A DNA stretch of 32,883 bases from Haloarculaceae archaeon (GTDB lineage Archaea > Halobacteriota > Halobacteria > Halobacteriales > Haloarculaceae). The DNA is taken from assembly GCA_007122455.1 (NCBI GenBank), contig SKTU01000035.1:1-32883 (forward strand), in the 5' to 3' direction. Below are positions 1 through 10,340 of this stretch, one piece after another (positions within the stretch are counted from its first letter, which is position 1; every line of letters begins with the position of its first letter). Below the pieces are notes generated by a model. The model was given only the letters and a program-made list of their open reading frames with translations. It was not told the DNA's origin and ran no database searches. Made by a program: the position numbers and the translations under genes.

Positions 1-31
1 CTATAACTGACAATGTTCGTAAGGAATATCA

Positions 32-48
32 GGGCCTTGTTTAAACGC
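32..48 (+). repeat. Left terminal inverted repeat of the IS
   Basis: This 17-bp repeat lies downstream of the transposase stop. It pairs with 996-1012 with one mismatch (position 44 against its partner). Confidence 0.8.
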
Positions 49-54
49 GTGAAT

Positions 55-915
55 TCACGGGTGTGAGTCCTCGATGGCGCGTTCGATGTTGCGGACGGCG
101 GATTTCATGACAAGTTCACGGGATTGGCCGAACCAGGTTCTCGACCAGAGCGTATCGCCGTATCTGCGTCGGAGTCAGAAAAACACCGATTCAGCGTTCG
201 AGCGCTGGTGGTACGCCCGATCCTTGATAAGCAAATTTCTCGCCCACCCCCGCATTCCAGGATCTCGCTGCGGAATCAGCGGCGTGATACTTTCCGCACG
301 CAACCTCGTACGAATCTCCTCCCAGTCGTAGCCCTTATCGGCAGCGACAGTCGTCAAATCGTCGAGATTCCGCACTAACACCTGCCAGCCGACCTGTGTA
401 TCGTGCGGTTGTTTCATCGAGCAGTGTATGTCGAGAATCGAACTGGTTTCACAATCGATAAGCAGCGTCGTCTTCACCGCCTCAAACGTATAGTCCGTCC
501 GTTTTGCGTAGTGCTGGCTGGCCTGGACGCGATCGACACCGGTTGCGTCGATCGACTGCACATCACCGAGATCATACAGCTCGACGGACTGATCGAGGAT
601 CGCTCGCCACCGCTTCATCGGAATTGCCTGCTTTCGCGTACACACCGTCGAGAAGTGTGGAACCGTTTCAGGCGTCAATCCGAGTGATTTTGTCACTCTC
701 GGCATCTCGCGGAGGACGTCCATCAGCTTCCGGTACGGATGGCCGAGATACTCTTTCAATCCCTGAACGGCGAGAATCACCCAGTCAGCGTAGCCTTCTT
801 CTCCCGGACGGTAGGCCGGTGCTGGCGTTCCAACGACGGCTTTTTGGGCGAGCGATACGATTTTCTCTGTGAAGCGGGAGGTCTTCGTGTGCACAACGAA
901 CCCGTCCCGCTTCAC
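55..915 (-). pseudogene. IS5-family transposase with in-frame stop
   Basis: A DDE transposase of the IS5 type. It starts with GTG at 915. The visible catalytic residues are Asp in QSIDATGVDR, Asp in VAADKGYDWEE and Glu in RSNAESVFF. An in-frame TGA at 175-177 ends translation after 246 residues, three residues after the Glu. Reading on in the same frame gives a normal IS5 C-terminus beginning LRRRYGDTLWSRTWFG and ending at a TGA at 55-57, so the intact protein would be 286 residues. A single substitution such as GGA to TGA explains the break; no frameshift is needed. The last 40 residues normally pack against the catalytic core, so I expect loss of activity. A sequencing error is the alternative. 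Confidence 0.85.
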
Positions 916-995
916 TTCCTAGTAGATTTGGTATTTTCCCCGAGCTACTAGCATGACGATAAGAGTTCGATCGACTCTACACTGCTGACGTTTGA

Positions 996-1012
996 GCGTC
1001 TAAACAAGGCCC
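996..1012 (-). repeat. Right terminal inverted repeat of the IS
   Basis: This 17-bp repeat lies upstream of the transposase start and matches 32-48 in inverted orientation, 16 of 17 bases. Confidence 0.8.
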
Positions 1013-1160
1013 ATCCTCTATATCCAGCAATCATCACCTGGCACTCTCTGGGACTTCAAGAGAGCCGAACATTTGGTTCTGCTGGAGTTCTGCTTCGCTG
1101 ACTTATACCCTATTTAAAGGGCTTTCTGCAAGAACCACCATCGACGCGCCGTCTTGCGAT

Positions 1161-1466
1161 TTACCGGTTGTGTCTTTGTTCTACCTTGTTCAGTTCGATC
1201 AGCAGCCGGAAGATCGCCTTCACGAGGTTCTCGTCGACGTCGAACCGCCGCGCGTTATCCCCGGCTCGCTCCATGACCGCGTCCTCCTGGGATTCGTCGG
1301 TCGTCGGGAGCCCCTGCTCGCGTTTCACCTCCGCGATGCTCTCGGCGACGTACGTCCGCTGGGCGATCTTCTCGACGATTTCGCGGTCGATACTCCGTAT
1401 CTCCTCTCGGAGCTCCTCGAGATTCATCTCCTCCGGGCTCCTCGTGTCTGTGTCGTTGTCAACCAT
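1161..1466 (-). CDS. aroQ: Chorismate mutase
   Basis: An AroQ-type all-alpha chorismate mutase of 101 aa, converting chorismate to prephenate in phenylalanine and tyrosine synthesis. After a short acidic leader the protein shows the usual three-helix pattern: LREEIRSIDREIVEKIAQR, then VAESIAEVKREQGLP, then VMERAGDN..RFDVDENLVKAIFRLLIELNKVEQ. The Arg in helix 1 and the Lys in VKREQ match the family's active-site positions. The ATG at 1464-1466 lies inside the end of the shikimate kinase gene, in another frame, overlapping it by 43 nt, so the two are co-transcribed. The start is chosen because the longer frame upstream is only a shadow of the kinase. Confidence 0.9.
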   Translation of the reverse strand: MVDNDTDTRSPEEMNLEELREEIRSIDREIVEKIAQRTYVAESIAEVKREQGLPTTDESQEDAVMERAGDNARRFDVDENLVKAIFRLLIELNKVEQRHNR

Positions 1467-2266
1467 GTGTGTCCGTCTCGCTGGCTCCAGATATCCCGCA
1501 GCTGCTGTAATTTCTCTCGGTCGCCGACGGCCGTAAAGCTCGGCCCAGTGCCGGAGAGCGAGGCCGCCGTGTCCGGGAGGGCTTCCACGATCGGTTCGCT
1601 CGGGAAGCCGAGCGCCGCACAGAACGCGATCCCGTTGACGCACATCGCATCCTCGTAGGCTCCCTCCATCGCCAGTTCGTAAACGACGTCGGCGATCGGG
1701 GCAATTCGTTCACACCGCTCGACGTCGGCGTCCGCCGAAAACGCCCGCTCCTCCGGCGTGTAGACGAGTACGTTCCACTCCGGTTCGTCTCGCCGAAGTA
1801 GCTCGTCCGTGGCGTTGTCGGTAACCGTGACGCCGCCGAGCATCGACGCGGAGGCGTCGTCGAAGGCGCCGGTGACGGTGACGCCGACCTCGCGAGCGGC
1901 GTCGACGCCGATCCGACAAGCGTCGATCCGTTCGAGCTCCTCCTCGAGCGCCTCCAGCGTCGCCAGCACGGTGGCGTTCGCGGCTGCGCTGGAGCTCTTC
2001 AATCCCGACGCCATCGGTACCTCGCTCTCGGTTCTGACGTGGCCGCCACGGCCGTCGTCGAACCGATCGAGAACCATCGCCACGCAACGCTCGATCAGCC
2101 GGGTATCAGCGTCCGGTTTTCCCGCGATCTCGCCGGTTACGTCGCCCGTCCCGTCGAGTTCGACCGTCGCTTCGGTGTACGCGTCGATGGCGAACGCCGA
2201 GCCGTAGCCGTTCGCCAGGGCGTTCAGTACCGTGCCTGCCGCGGGCGCAACTGCGCGACCCTCCAT
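1424..2266 (-). CDS. Archaeal shikimate kinase (GHMP family)
   Basis: A shikimate kinase of the archaeal GHMP superfamily, unrelated to bacterial AroK, that phosphorylates shikimate with ATP in the common aromatic pathway. It is 280 aa, the usual length. The ATP-binding motif is at about 84-97 (PMASGLKSSSAAAN), and the C-terminal GHMP motif is SLSGTGPSFTAVG. The N-terminus MEGRAVAPAAGTVLNALA fits the family, which supports the ATG at 2266 over upstream in-frame starts. It is the first gene of a two-gene aromatic operon with chorismate mutase, whose start lies within its last 43 nt. Confidence 0.93.
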   Translation of the reverse strand: MEGRAVAPAAGTVLNALANGYGSAFAIDAYTEATVELDGTGDVTGEIAGKPDADTRLIERCVAMVLDRFDDGRGGHVRTESEVPMASGLKSSSAAANATVLATLEALEEELERIDACRIGVDAAREVGVTVTGAFDDASASMLGGVTVTDNATDELLRRDEPEWNVLVYTPEERAFSADADVERCERIAPIADVVYELAMEGAYEDAMCVNGIAFCAALGFPSEPIVEALPDTAASLSGTGPSFTAVGDREKLQQLRDIWSQRDGHTWLTTTQTRGARRR

Positions 2267-2352
2267 CACACCCACCTCACTCGGGCGACTACAAAGCCGT
2301 GGCGATCCCGTGAGAGCGCGGCGCTTTTCCGCTCGCCCGTCGTAGCGGAGCC

Positions 2353-2787
2353 ATGAGCCAGCGGAGCGACATTGCCCCACAGACGCTACAGATCTCCCTG
2401 GAGCCGGAGGGCGTCGAGGTCGAGTATCTCGACGACCGATCCGTCTTCTATCACGGGGTTCCGGAGCGAGTCGAGGAATCCGTTCTCTGTCCCCCCGGTC
2501 GCGATGTCCACGTTCTCGTCACCTCGCCCGACGGCTCCGAGGGCGTGATGGTCTACGTCAACGACCGACGGACCCACGACGAAATCCTCGAATCCACCGG
2601 TGTCGGTCGAGTCGTCCTCGGCCGCGAGGAAACGACGTCGCTGTTCCCCGGCGTCGAGGCGACGAACCACGCCTATCGCGTGGAGATCACTGCCGATCCC
2701 GAGGACGCACGCGGTCGCGTCTTCGTGTTCGCCGAAGACGAGATGGGTGAGGCGGCCTACGAGATCGTCCCGCCCGAGGAGGCGTGA
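2353..2787 (+). CDS. DUF5796-like haloarchaeal protein
   Basis: A 144-aa acidic soluble protein of unknown function. I recognise it as a conserved haloarchaeal family, I believe DUF5796. It appears mostly beta-stranded (VEVEYLDDRSVFYHGVPERV, VHVLVTSPDGSEGVMVYVND, RVEITADPEDARGRVFVFAED) with no membrane segment and no cysteine motif. It is divergent from the shikimate kinase (86 bp between the starts), and its TGA overlaps the start of the next gene by one base, so the two are probably co-translated. No function can be inferred from sequence. Confidence 0.8.
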   Translation: MSQRSDIAPQTLQISLEPEGVEVEYLDDRSVFYHGVPERVEESVLCPPGRDVHVLVTSPDGSEGVMVYVNDRRTHDEILESTGVGRVVLGREETTSLFPGVEATNHAYRVEITADPEDARGRVFVFAEDEMGEAAYEIVPPEEA

Positions 2788-3029
2788 TGCCGCTTCGAAA
2801 GCGGTGGGAACCGCTCGAGCGTGCGACGATCGGCCGCGTTCCTGATCGGTACGGCGTCTACGAACTCGGTGACGACGACGGTGACGTGGTGGCGGTCGAC
2901 CACGGCCCGCTCCGTCGTGAACTGAAAGAGGCACTCGCCTACGGCGACGCAGTCTCCGTCCGATGGGAGACGACCGCGAGTCGCGAGCAGGCGAAACGGC
3001 TCGCGGAGACCCACCGCGATCGGTTGTGA
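2787..3029 (+). CDS. Small haloarchaeal protein, GIY-YIG-like start
   Basis: An 80-aa acidic protein of unknown function. The motif RYGVYELGDDDGDVVAVD followed by LRRELKEALAYGDA resembles the beta-hairpin and first helix of GIY-YIG-like folds, but the catalytic Arg/Glu of the nucleases cannot be assigned, so I infer at most a related fold. I believe it corresponds to an uncharacterised haloarchaeal DUF (DUF7508). The ATG at 2787 overlaps the upstream TGA (TGATG); a GTG at 2784 is in frame and possible. The overlap implies coupling with the preceding gene. Confidence 0.7.
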   Translation: MPLRKRWEPLERATIGRVPDRYGVYELGDDDGDVVAVDHGPLRRELKEALAYGDAVSVRWETTASREQAKRLAETHRDRL

Positions 3030-3030
3030 A

Positions 3031-3165
3031 CTACTGAATGTAGCTCGGTTCCTCCGCGTCGCAGTTTGCCTCGTGCTGTTGGGCGTCGGTTCGGTCGTCG
3101 AAGAGGAGGCCGCACCGTTCGCACTCGAACCAAGTCGACCCGTCCCGCTCGGTGGTTGCGACCAT
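3031..3165 (-). CDS. 44-aa zinc-finger microprotein
   Basis: A small protein with a C2H2-like zinc site: Cys-x2-Cys in FECERCGLLFDD, then His and Cys in QQHEANCDAEEP. It begins MVATTERDGSTW and is 44 residues long. Such one-finger microproteins are common in haloarchaea; I believe this family is listed as DUF7128. The role is unknown, and zinc binding is inferred from cysteine spacing only. The start is the ATG at 3165, because the longer upstream frame runs antisense into the CDC48 gene. It is convergent with the preceding gene, one base apart. Confidence 0.75.
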   Translation of the reverse strand: MVATTERDGSTWFECERCGLLFDDRTDAQQHEANCDAEEPSYIQ

Positions 3166-3217
3166 ACTTGGTATGGACCGTGGCGACCTATAGGCGTTTC
3201 TCCCGTCGGAACGGTAA

Positions 3218-5341
<2,124 letters not shown>

Positions 5342-5358
5342 GTGTTCTCGACCGACGG

Positions 5359-6531
5359 TTACATGTCGGGATAGGCGTTGGCGGCTGCCTTCATCCCCGC
5401 GATCTTGTTGATCCAGCGAACTGCTGCGGCCTTCTTCAGCTGTTTTGCGACCGGACCACCGAAGGTGTCCGCAAACGTCCGCACGCCCGTGACGTTGTGA
5501 GCGACCGCCTTGTCGCCGACGGAGATGAGCGTCCCCATGTCCTCGTACTCCCACTCCTCGAGCGGGTGGCCGCGGATCGCCCTGGCGATGTTTTCGCCCG
5601 CGACTTCGGCAGCTTGCCACGCGGCCTGTGCGGTCGGTGGGGCCGGGTGTTCGTCGCCCGGCTGATCGATTAGTGCGGCGTCGCCGATGGCGAAGATCCG
5701 CTCGTCGGAGGTCTGGAACGTGGAGGCCGATTGGATCCGGTGACTCCGCTCGTCCTGGTCGACGTCGGCCGTTGCGGCGGCGTCCTGTCCCGTGATCCCA
5801 CCCGTCCACAGCAGCACGTCGTAGTCGAGCTCGTCGTCCTCGCCGATGTAGACTGTGTCGGCGTCGACCCCCCCGATGAACTCTCCCGTGTGGATGGCGA
5901 CGTCCTTCTCCTGGAGGAGCTTCCGCAGCTTCGCCTGGACGACCGGATCGTTGTTCGGGAAAACGTTGTCGAGTCCTTCGACCAGGTGAATGTCGATCGG
6001 AGCGCGGTTGGCGTCCCGGAATTCAGCGATCTCGCCGGCGGACTGGATCCCCGACAGTCCTGCACCGCCGACGATGACCTGTGCCGGTTCCGACCGGGAC
6101 GCCTCCCGAGCGGCTTCCGTGATCGCGTCGTTGATCTCGAGAGCGTCTTCGAGATTCTTGAGTGTGAGAGAGTAGTTCTTGAGGCCGTCGATCCCGAAGA
6201 ACGCGGTTTTGGAGCCGAATCCGACGAGGAGATAGTCGTAACCGACCGTCGAGTCGTCGGCCAGCGTTACTTCGCGGTCGTCGACGTCGATCGTCTCGAC
6301 GCGTCCGTGAACGAACCGGGTCGTCGGCGCCTTCAGATCCGCGATCGGAAACGTGATCTTCTCCTTGACGGTCGGGTCCCGGATACAGCGGTGTGATTCG
6401 TGGAGTACGAGGTGGTGGTCGACGTCCGACACCCACGTGAGATCCGCTTCGCCGTCCAGCTCTGCTTCTAACTGCTTGATCGCACCGGCTCCGGCGTATC
6501 CGGATCCGAGTACGACAACGTCGTCCGTCAT
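5359..6531 (-). CDS. Type II NADH dehydrogenase-like flavoprotein
   Basis: A 390-aa FAD/NAD(P)-dependent oxidoreductase of the pyridine-nucleotide-disulfide fold. The FAD-binding Rossmann motif is at the N-terminus (VVLGSGYAGAGA), the NAD(P)-binding motif near 152 (VIVGGAGLSGIQSAGEIAE), and the second FAD motif in RIFAIGDAALID. The C-terminal stretch VAKQLKKAAAVRWINKIAGM is amphipathic and basic, like the membrane-docking helices of NDH-2. The likely role is electron transfer from NADH to quinone at the inner face of the membrane without proton pumping; a sulfide:quinone reductase is less likely because the expected redox cysteines are not seen. The gene stands alone; the next gene upstream is an HTH regulator in the same direction. 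Confidence 0.85.
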   Translation of the reverse strand: MTDDVVVLGSGYAGAGAIKQLEAELDGEADLTWVSDVDHHLVLHESHRCIRDPTVKEKITFPIADLKAPTTRFVHGRVETIDVDDREVTLADDSTVGYDYLLVGFGSKTAFFGIDGLKNYSLTLKNLEDALEINDAITEAAREASRSEPAQVIVGGAGLSGIQSAGEIAEFRDANRAPIDIHLVEGLDNVFPNNDPVVQAKLRKLLQEKDVAIHTGEFIGGVDADTVYIGEDDELDYDVLLWTGGITGQDAAATADVDQDERSHRIQSASTFQTSDERIFAIGDAALIDQPGDEHPAPPTAQAAWQAAEVAGENIARAIRGHPLEEWEYEDMGTLISVGDKAVAHNVTGVRTFADTFGGPVAKQLKKAAAVRWINKIAGMKAAANAYPDM

Positions 6532-6601
6532 AGGAATTTATCGGGATCCCTTGGATACAAACCTGTTGAAACGGCGCGGGCAAAATCCGAACGAACCGGC
6601 G

Positions 6602-7141
6602 TCAGTGAGCCGGGTCCTCGTCGCCCGCCGGCGCCTTCATCCGGTCGATCGTCAGAATGAGGCTGTTGTTCGTGTCGTCCTTCCCGTCCAGCGTTCCTTC
6701 GATGAGAAGCTTCGAGAGCGGTGTCGGGCCGACCGTGATGCTGTCGCCCTCGCTGAAGTCGGCGATCGATCCCTGGAGTTTGATCTCGGCGCGGCAGAGC
6801 TCCGGATGGTGGACGCTGGTGAGGTCGATTTCCTGAACGTTCGCGCCCTCGATGAGAGTGCCGTTGTGCTGGAACGGGACGTCGGCGGCCTGGTCCATCT
6901 CCTGAATCTTCAGCGCGTCGTACGCGTTCGCTGTCGGTTTATATCCTCCCTTCGGCCCCGGTACGCCCTCGACCAACTGCAGCGCTTTCAGACTCTGCAT
7001 CTGGTTGCGAATCGTACCGGGATTGCGGTCGACCTGTGCGGCGATCTCCTCGCCCTTCACCGCGCTTTCGGTCTCGCGAAACAGGTTGATGAGTTCCTGC
7101 AAAATGGTTTTCTGGCTCGGAGTGAGTTCGATCGATGACAT
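6602..7141 (-). CDS. Winged-helix transcription regulator (Rrf2-like)
   Basis: A 179-aa regulator. Residues about 5-75 form a winged helix (LTPSQKTILQELINLF, then VKGEEIAAQVDRNPGTIRNQ, then LVEGVPGPKGGYKPT). A C-terminal domain of about 100 residues (DLTSVHHPELCRAEIKLQG, DSITVGPTPLSKLLIEGTL) is probably the ligand or signal domain. The family is widespread in haloarchaea and usually labelled Rrf2-type; I do not know its target. No cluster-binding cysteine triad is present, only Cys in PELCRAE. The start at 7141 is supported by a TATA-like element about 28 bp upstream. It may regulate the NADH dehydrogenase just downstream; that is inference from position. Confidence 0.8.
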   Translation of the reverse strand: MSSIELTPSQKTILQELINLFRETESAVKGEEIAAQVDRNPGTIRNQMQSLKALQLVEGVPGPKGGYKPTANAYDALKIQEMDQAADVPFQHNGTLIEGANVQEIDLTSVHHPELCRAEIKLQGSIADFSEGDSITVGPTPLSKLLIEGTLDGKDDTNNSLILTIDRMKAPAGDEDPAH

Positions 7142-7164
7142 TGCTAAACGTTCGATGTTTCTTT

Positions 7165-7173
7165 CCTTAAAAC
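7165..7173 (-). promoter_or_regulatory. TATA-like element of the HTH regulator gene
   Basis: The minus strand reads GTTTTAAGG, centred about 28 bp upstream of the ATG at 7141, the position expected for a leaderless haloarchaeal transcript. Confidence 0.5.
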
Positions 7174-7337
7174 CGGCGGTGGGGCCGAACCCGGACGGGG
7201 CAGAGATCCGCCAGTACGTCATCGGAGGGTCGGACTAGCGTGACACAGCGTGTCGCCGTTTGACCGTTCGGTCCTCGTCGAATAGGGCGAATCCGTGCTC
7301 GCTCTCGAAAATGCGAAGTTGGGATCCGACTTGGGGA

Positions 7338-8666
7338 TCAGTCGATCATCGCGGCGTCGGAGACGTCGAGCGCGTCGTCGAGAACCGAAACCGCCTCGTC
7401 GATGTCGGATTCTGTGATCGTCAACGGCGGTGCGATGATCAGCGTGTTGATCATGTTCGCGACGTAGACGCCGCCGTCCGCTGCGGCACCCGAGACCTCG
7501 TCGACGACCGTCGACCCCTTCGACACCTTGTCCTCGCGGACGCCGAACGGGACGCGCTCCTCGGAACTCTTCGTCAGCTCGATCCCACGGAAGAGTCCGA
7601 CGCCGCGAACGTCACCGACGCTCGGGTGGCTCTCCTTGAGCTCCTCGAGTCGGTCCCCGAGATATTCGCCGACCTCGCTCGCGTACTCGACGAGGTTCTC
7701 CCTCTGGTAGGTTTCGACGGCTGCGAGCCCGGCCGCACAGGCGACCGGGTGGCCGGCGTAGGTGTGGCCGTGACAGAACATGTTCTCCTCGAAGTGGTCG
7801 GCGATCTCGGGAGTGACGATCGTCGCACCCAGAGGGGCGTAGGCGCCAGTGAGCCCCTTTGCCATCGTCATGATGTCCGGCGTCACGTCGAAGACGTCAC
7901 AGCCGAACCATTCGCCAGTCCGACCGAAGCCGGCCATGACTTCGTCACAGATCAGAAGCGCGTCGTGATCGTGAGCGATCTCCTTGAGCCGCGGGAGATA
8001 CTCCTTCGGAGGGACGAGGATCCCGTTGGAGCCGACGATCGGCTCGACGAGGATCGCTGCGACGGTATCGCCCTCGAGCATCAGCATCTCGTCGATGTAG
8101 TCGAGGCTCTCCATCGGATCGAGCGTCGAACCGTAGGCGTACGGGTCGGGTGCCTTGATCGTGCCGGGTATACCGGGTTCGGCGGCGAGGCGTCGGGGGT
8201 CGCCGGTGACGCTGATCGAGCCGTAGGTCGCCCCGTGGTAGGAGCGGTACCGGGAGATGATTTTCTGTTTGCCCGTGTACATGCGGGCGATCTTGATCGC
8301 CGCTTCGACGGCCTCGGTCCCGCTCGTCGAGAAGAACGTCTTCGAGAGGTTCCCCGGCGTCACTTCGGCGAGCTTCTCGCCCAGCTTCGCGCGAGCCTCG
8401 GTCGCGAACCCCGGCGCGAAGTACGCTCCCTGCTCGGCTTGCTTGGCCATCGCGTCCGAAACGGCGTCGGCCGAGTGGCCGAGGTTCGAGCACATGAGCT
8501 GTCCGGAGAAGTCGATCCACTCGTTGCCGTGGGCGTCGCGGAAACGAACGCCCTCACTGCCGACGATCTCCGTCGGATCGACCTCGCTCTGGTACGACCA
8601 CGTGCCGAACACGTACTCCTTGTCGAGACGCTCTACGTCCGTTTTCTGCTCTTCCATCTCGGCCAT
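7338..8666 (-). CDS. Class III PLP-dependent aminotransferase
   Basis: A 442-aa omega-type aminotransferase. The PLP signature is complete: STSGTEAVEAA in the phosphate-binding region, YRSYHGATYGS, Asp251 in LLICDEVMAGFGRTGEWFG, and Lys270 in MTMAKGLTGAYAPLGA as the Schiff-base lysine. This subgroup includes enzymes acting on 4-aminobutyrate, taurine, beta-alanine and ornithine, and the substrate cannot be told from sequence. Lengths and motifs are normal. An alternative start is the internal Met four codons in (MEEQKTDVERLD). It stands alone: 98 bp upstream is the MATE gene in the same direction. It could supply amino-group removal for the catabolic locus further along, but nothing links them directly. 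Confidence 0.9.
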   Translation of the reverse strand: MAEMEEQKTDVERLDKEYVFGTWSYQSEVDPTEIVGSEGVRFRDAHGNEWIDFSGQLMCSNLGHSADAVSDAMAKQAEQGAYFAPGFATEARAKLGEKLAEVTPGNLSKTFFSTSGTEAVEAAIKIARMYTGKQKIISRYRSYHGATYGSISVTGDPRRLAAEPGIPGTIKAPDPYAYGSTLDPMESLDYIDEMLMLEGDTVAAILVEPIVGSNGILVPPKEYLPRLKEIAHDHDALLICDEVMAGFGRTGEWFGCDVFDVTPDIMTMAKGLTGAYAPLGATIVTPEIADHFEENMFCHGHTYAGHPVACAAGLAAVETYQRENLVEYASEVGEYLGDRLEELKESHPSVGDVRGVGLFRGIELTKSSEERVPFGVREDKVSKGSTVVDEVSGAAADGGVYVANMINTLIIAPPLTITESDIDEAVSVLDDALDVSDAAMID

Positions 8667-8765
8667 TCTAGTTGAAATCGTAGGAACAGAGCACCAAGAA
8701 CTTTCCTACCACGGTTCGTCGTCGATCCGCCGCCTCGGCCGTACAGTGACTCGGTCGCCGCCAGA

Positions 8766-10139
8766 TCAGCTCGAGGCCTCGGCCCGTTCGTCGATCATCG
8801 CCGTGGCGGTTTCGATCCAGCCGCCGTGACGGAACCCCCAGGTGACGACGATCGCCCAGCAGACGTACGAGAGTACGAGCCCCGCGTACACGCCGGCGAG
8901 CCCGTAACCGAGCGGGACTGCTGCGACGAAGGAAAACCCCAGCAGAAAGAGGATCGATCCGGCAAAGCGCGCGTAGAAGGGCGTTCGGGTGTCGCCGGCT
9001 CCGCGGAGCGTCCCCGCAAGCGGGAAGAAGACGCCGAAGAACGGCATCGAGAGGCCGAACACCTGGACGAAGTCGATCGCGTAACCGATGGTCGTCGGAT
9101 CGCGGGTGAAGAGACGGACGATCGGCTCGGCGGCGACGAACAGCACGACGCCGGCGGCGCTCATCGTCCCGATCCCGAGGAGGAGAACCCCGTGCGCTGA
9201 AAACCTCGCCTCCGAGACGGCTCCCTCGCCGAGCTGCTGACCGACGATGATGCTCGAGACGGTGCTGAACGAGCGGTAGATCGGGCCGGTGAACTGCTGG
9301 TAGACCCGCCGACCGATGTGGTAGGCCGCGTTGGCTTCGGTCCCGAAGAGGAGCACGATGGCGTTGAAGGGAAAGTTCGCCAGCGACGTACTCATCCCCT
9401 CGGCGAAGTTCGGAACGCTGACCGCGACGAGCTGGCGAGTGATCGTGAGGTCGGACGGTCGCGCCAGCGACGGTTCCGTCGCCGGAGTCGCGATCGCGCC
9501 GACGATGAGGGCGGCCTCGACCGTTCGACTCACCGCAGTCGCGATGCCGACGCCGACGACGCCGAGTGCGGGGAGTCCGCCGACGCCGAGTCCCAATCCG
9601 ACCGTCCCGACGATGTTGAGAACGTTTGCGCTTCCGTTCACCACCATCGGCGTTCTGGTGTCGCCGGTTCCCTGCATCGCGCGAGCGCCGACCAACCCGA
9701 CGATTCGCATGGGCGCCGCTGCGAAGACGATCATCAGGTAGAGCCCCCCGAGCCGGACGACGTCGGACTCCGCACCGAGGACCGCGATGAGCGCGTGGCT
9801 GAACAGGACGCCGACGACGACGAGGGGGAGTCCCGCCAGAAAGCCGATGAGGAGTGCCTGGGTGACGGCCCGGTTCCGTGCGCCCTCCGCGCCTCGACCG
9901 GTGTCCTGACTCGACAGTGCGATCGCGCCGGTGCCGAGCCCCAACCCGATCCGGAGCGGTAGCTGGGCGTACAGATCCGCGAGCCCGACTGCGGCGACCG
10001 CGGCTGGTGAGATGAGGCCGGTGACAACGATGTCGACCGTCCGCATCAGCGTATTGAGCGTCTGCTCGACGGCGATCGGCCAGCCGAGCGCGGTCGCCCG
10101 TCGCCACAGCGCGAGCAACCGGGGCCATTCGACGTCCAT
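8766..10139 (-). CDS. MATE-family multidrug/cation exporter
   Basis: A 457-aa polytopic membrane protein with about twelve hydrophobic segments in two similar halves, typical of MATE transporters, which export organic cations or drugs in exchange for Na+ or H+. The paired repeats AMQGTGDTRTPMVVNGSANVL in the first half and LRGAGDTRTPFYARF in the second are the family's conserved loop after the middle helices. The N-terminal segment PIAVEQTLNTLMRTVDIVVTG is also characteristic. The start at 10139 gives MDVEWPRLLALWRRATALGWP. Its substrate is unknown. Confidence 0.92.
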   Translation of the reverse strand: MDVEWPRLLALWRRATALGWPIAVEQTLNTLMRTVDIVVTGLISPAAVAAVGLADLYAQLPLRIGLGLGTGAIALSSQDTGRGAEGARNRAVTQALLIGFLAGLPLVVVGVLFSHALIAVLGAESDVVRLGGLYLMIVFAAAPMRIVGLVGARAMQGTGDTRTPMVVNGSANVLNIVGTVGLGLGVGGLPALGVVGVGIATAVSRTVEAALIVGAIATPATEPSLARPSDLTITRQLVAVSVPNFAEGMSTSLANFPFNAIVLLFGTEANAAYHIGRRVYQQFTGPIYRSFSTVSSIIVGQQLGEGAVSEARFSAHGVLLLGIGTMSAAGVVLFVAAEPIVRLFTRDPTTIGYAIDFVQVFGLSMPFFGVFFPLAGTLRGAGDTRTPFYARFAGSILFLLGFSFVAAVPLGYGLAGVYAGLVLSYVCWAIVVTWGFRHGGWIETATAMIDERAEASS

Positions 10140-10233
10140 CAGTCCGACGTCTCGGCGATCCGGCTGAAGGAACTGACGATTGCGGCACCGTGCGATCGGC
10201 TACAGGTCGTTCCGATACGGCACACAGCGAAGT

Positions 10234-10279
10234 CGGCGCCAGGGTGTGAAGTGTCCATGATTCAGGGAGGCTGGCGCCG
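10234..10279. repeat. Perfect 9-bp inverted repeat, 28-nt spacer
   Basis: CGGCGCCAG at 10234-10242 pairs perfectly with CTGGCGCCG at 10271-10279. The spacer is 28 nt. No T-tract follows, so it is not an obvious terminator. It lies upstream of the MATE start on the minus strand (95 bp away) and could be an operator or a hairpin in a transcript. Confidence 0.6.
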
Positions 10280-10340
10280 GTAATCCGTTCCGACCGCTCC
10301 AGTGAATCAGTTCTGTTTGATATGTAAGGGTCGGTTGTCG

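Larger units (their letters stand above)
32..1012 (-). mobile_element. IS5-type insertion sequence
   Basis: The two ends form terminal inverted repeats of 17 bp with one mismatch: GGGCCTTGTTTAAACGC at 32-48 and, on the other strand, GGGCCTTGTTTAGACGC at 996-1012. Between them lies a single transposase gene read on the minus strand. I see no clean target-site duplication: the flanks carry ATC at 28-30 and 1013-1015, offset by one base from the repeat on the left. The element is about 981 bp, normal for a one-gene IS5-family element. Because the transposase has an internal stop, the copy is probably inactive unless helped in trans. Confidence 0.85.

Noticed and set aside
1013-1160. A second insertion-sequence relic between the IS and chorismate mutase
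   Set aside because: GGTTCT near 1075 and AGAACC near 1130 are inverted, but six bases is too little and no coding trace is present.
8668-10188. A 506-codon minus-strand frame over the MATE gene
   Set aside because: Another frame of the same DNA with Arg/Gly-rich shadow composition; the MATE frame has the motifs and hydrophobic helices.
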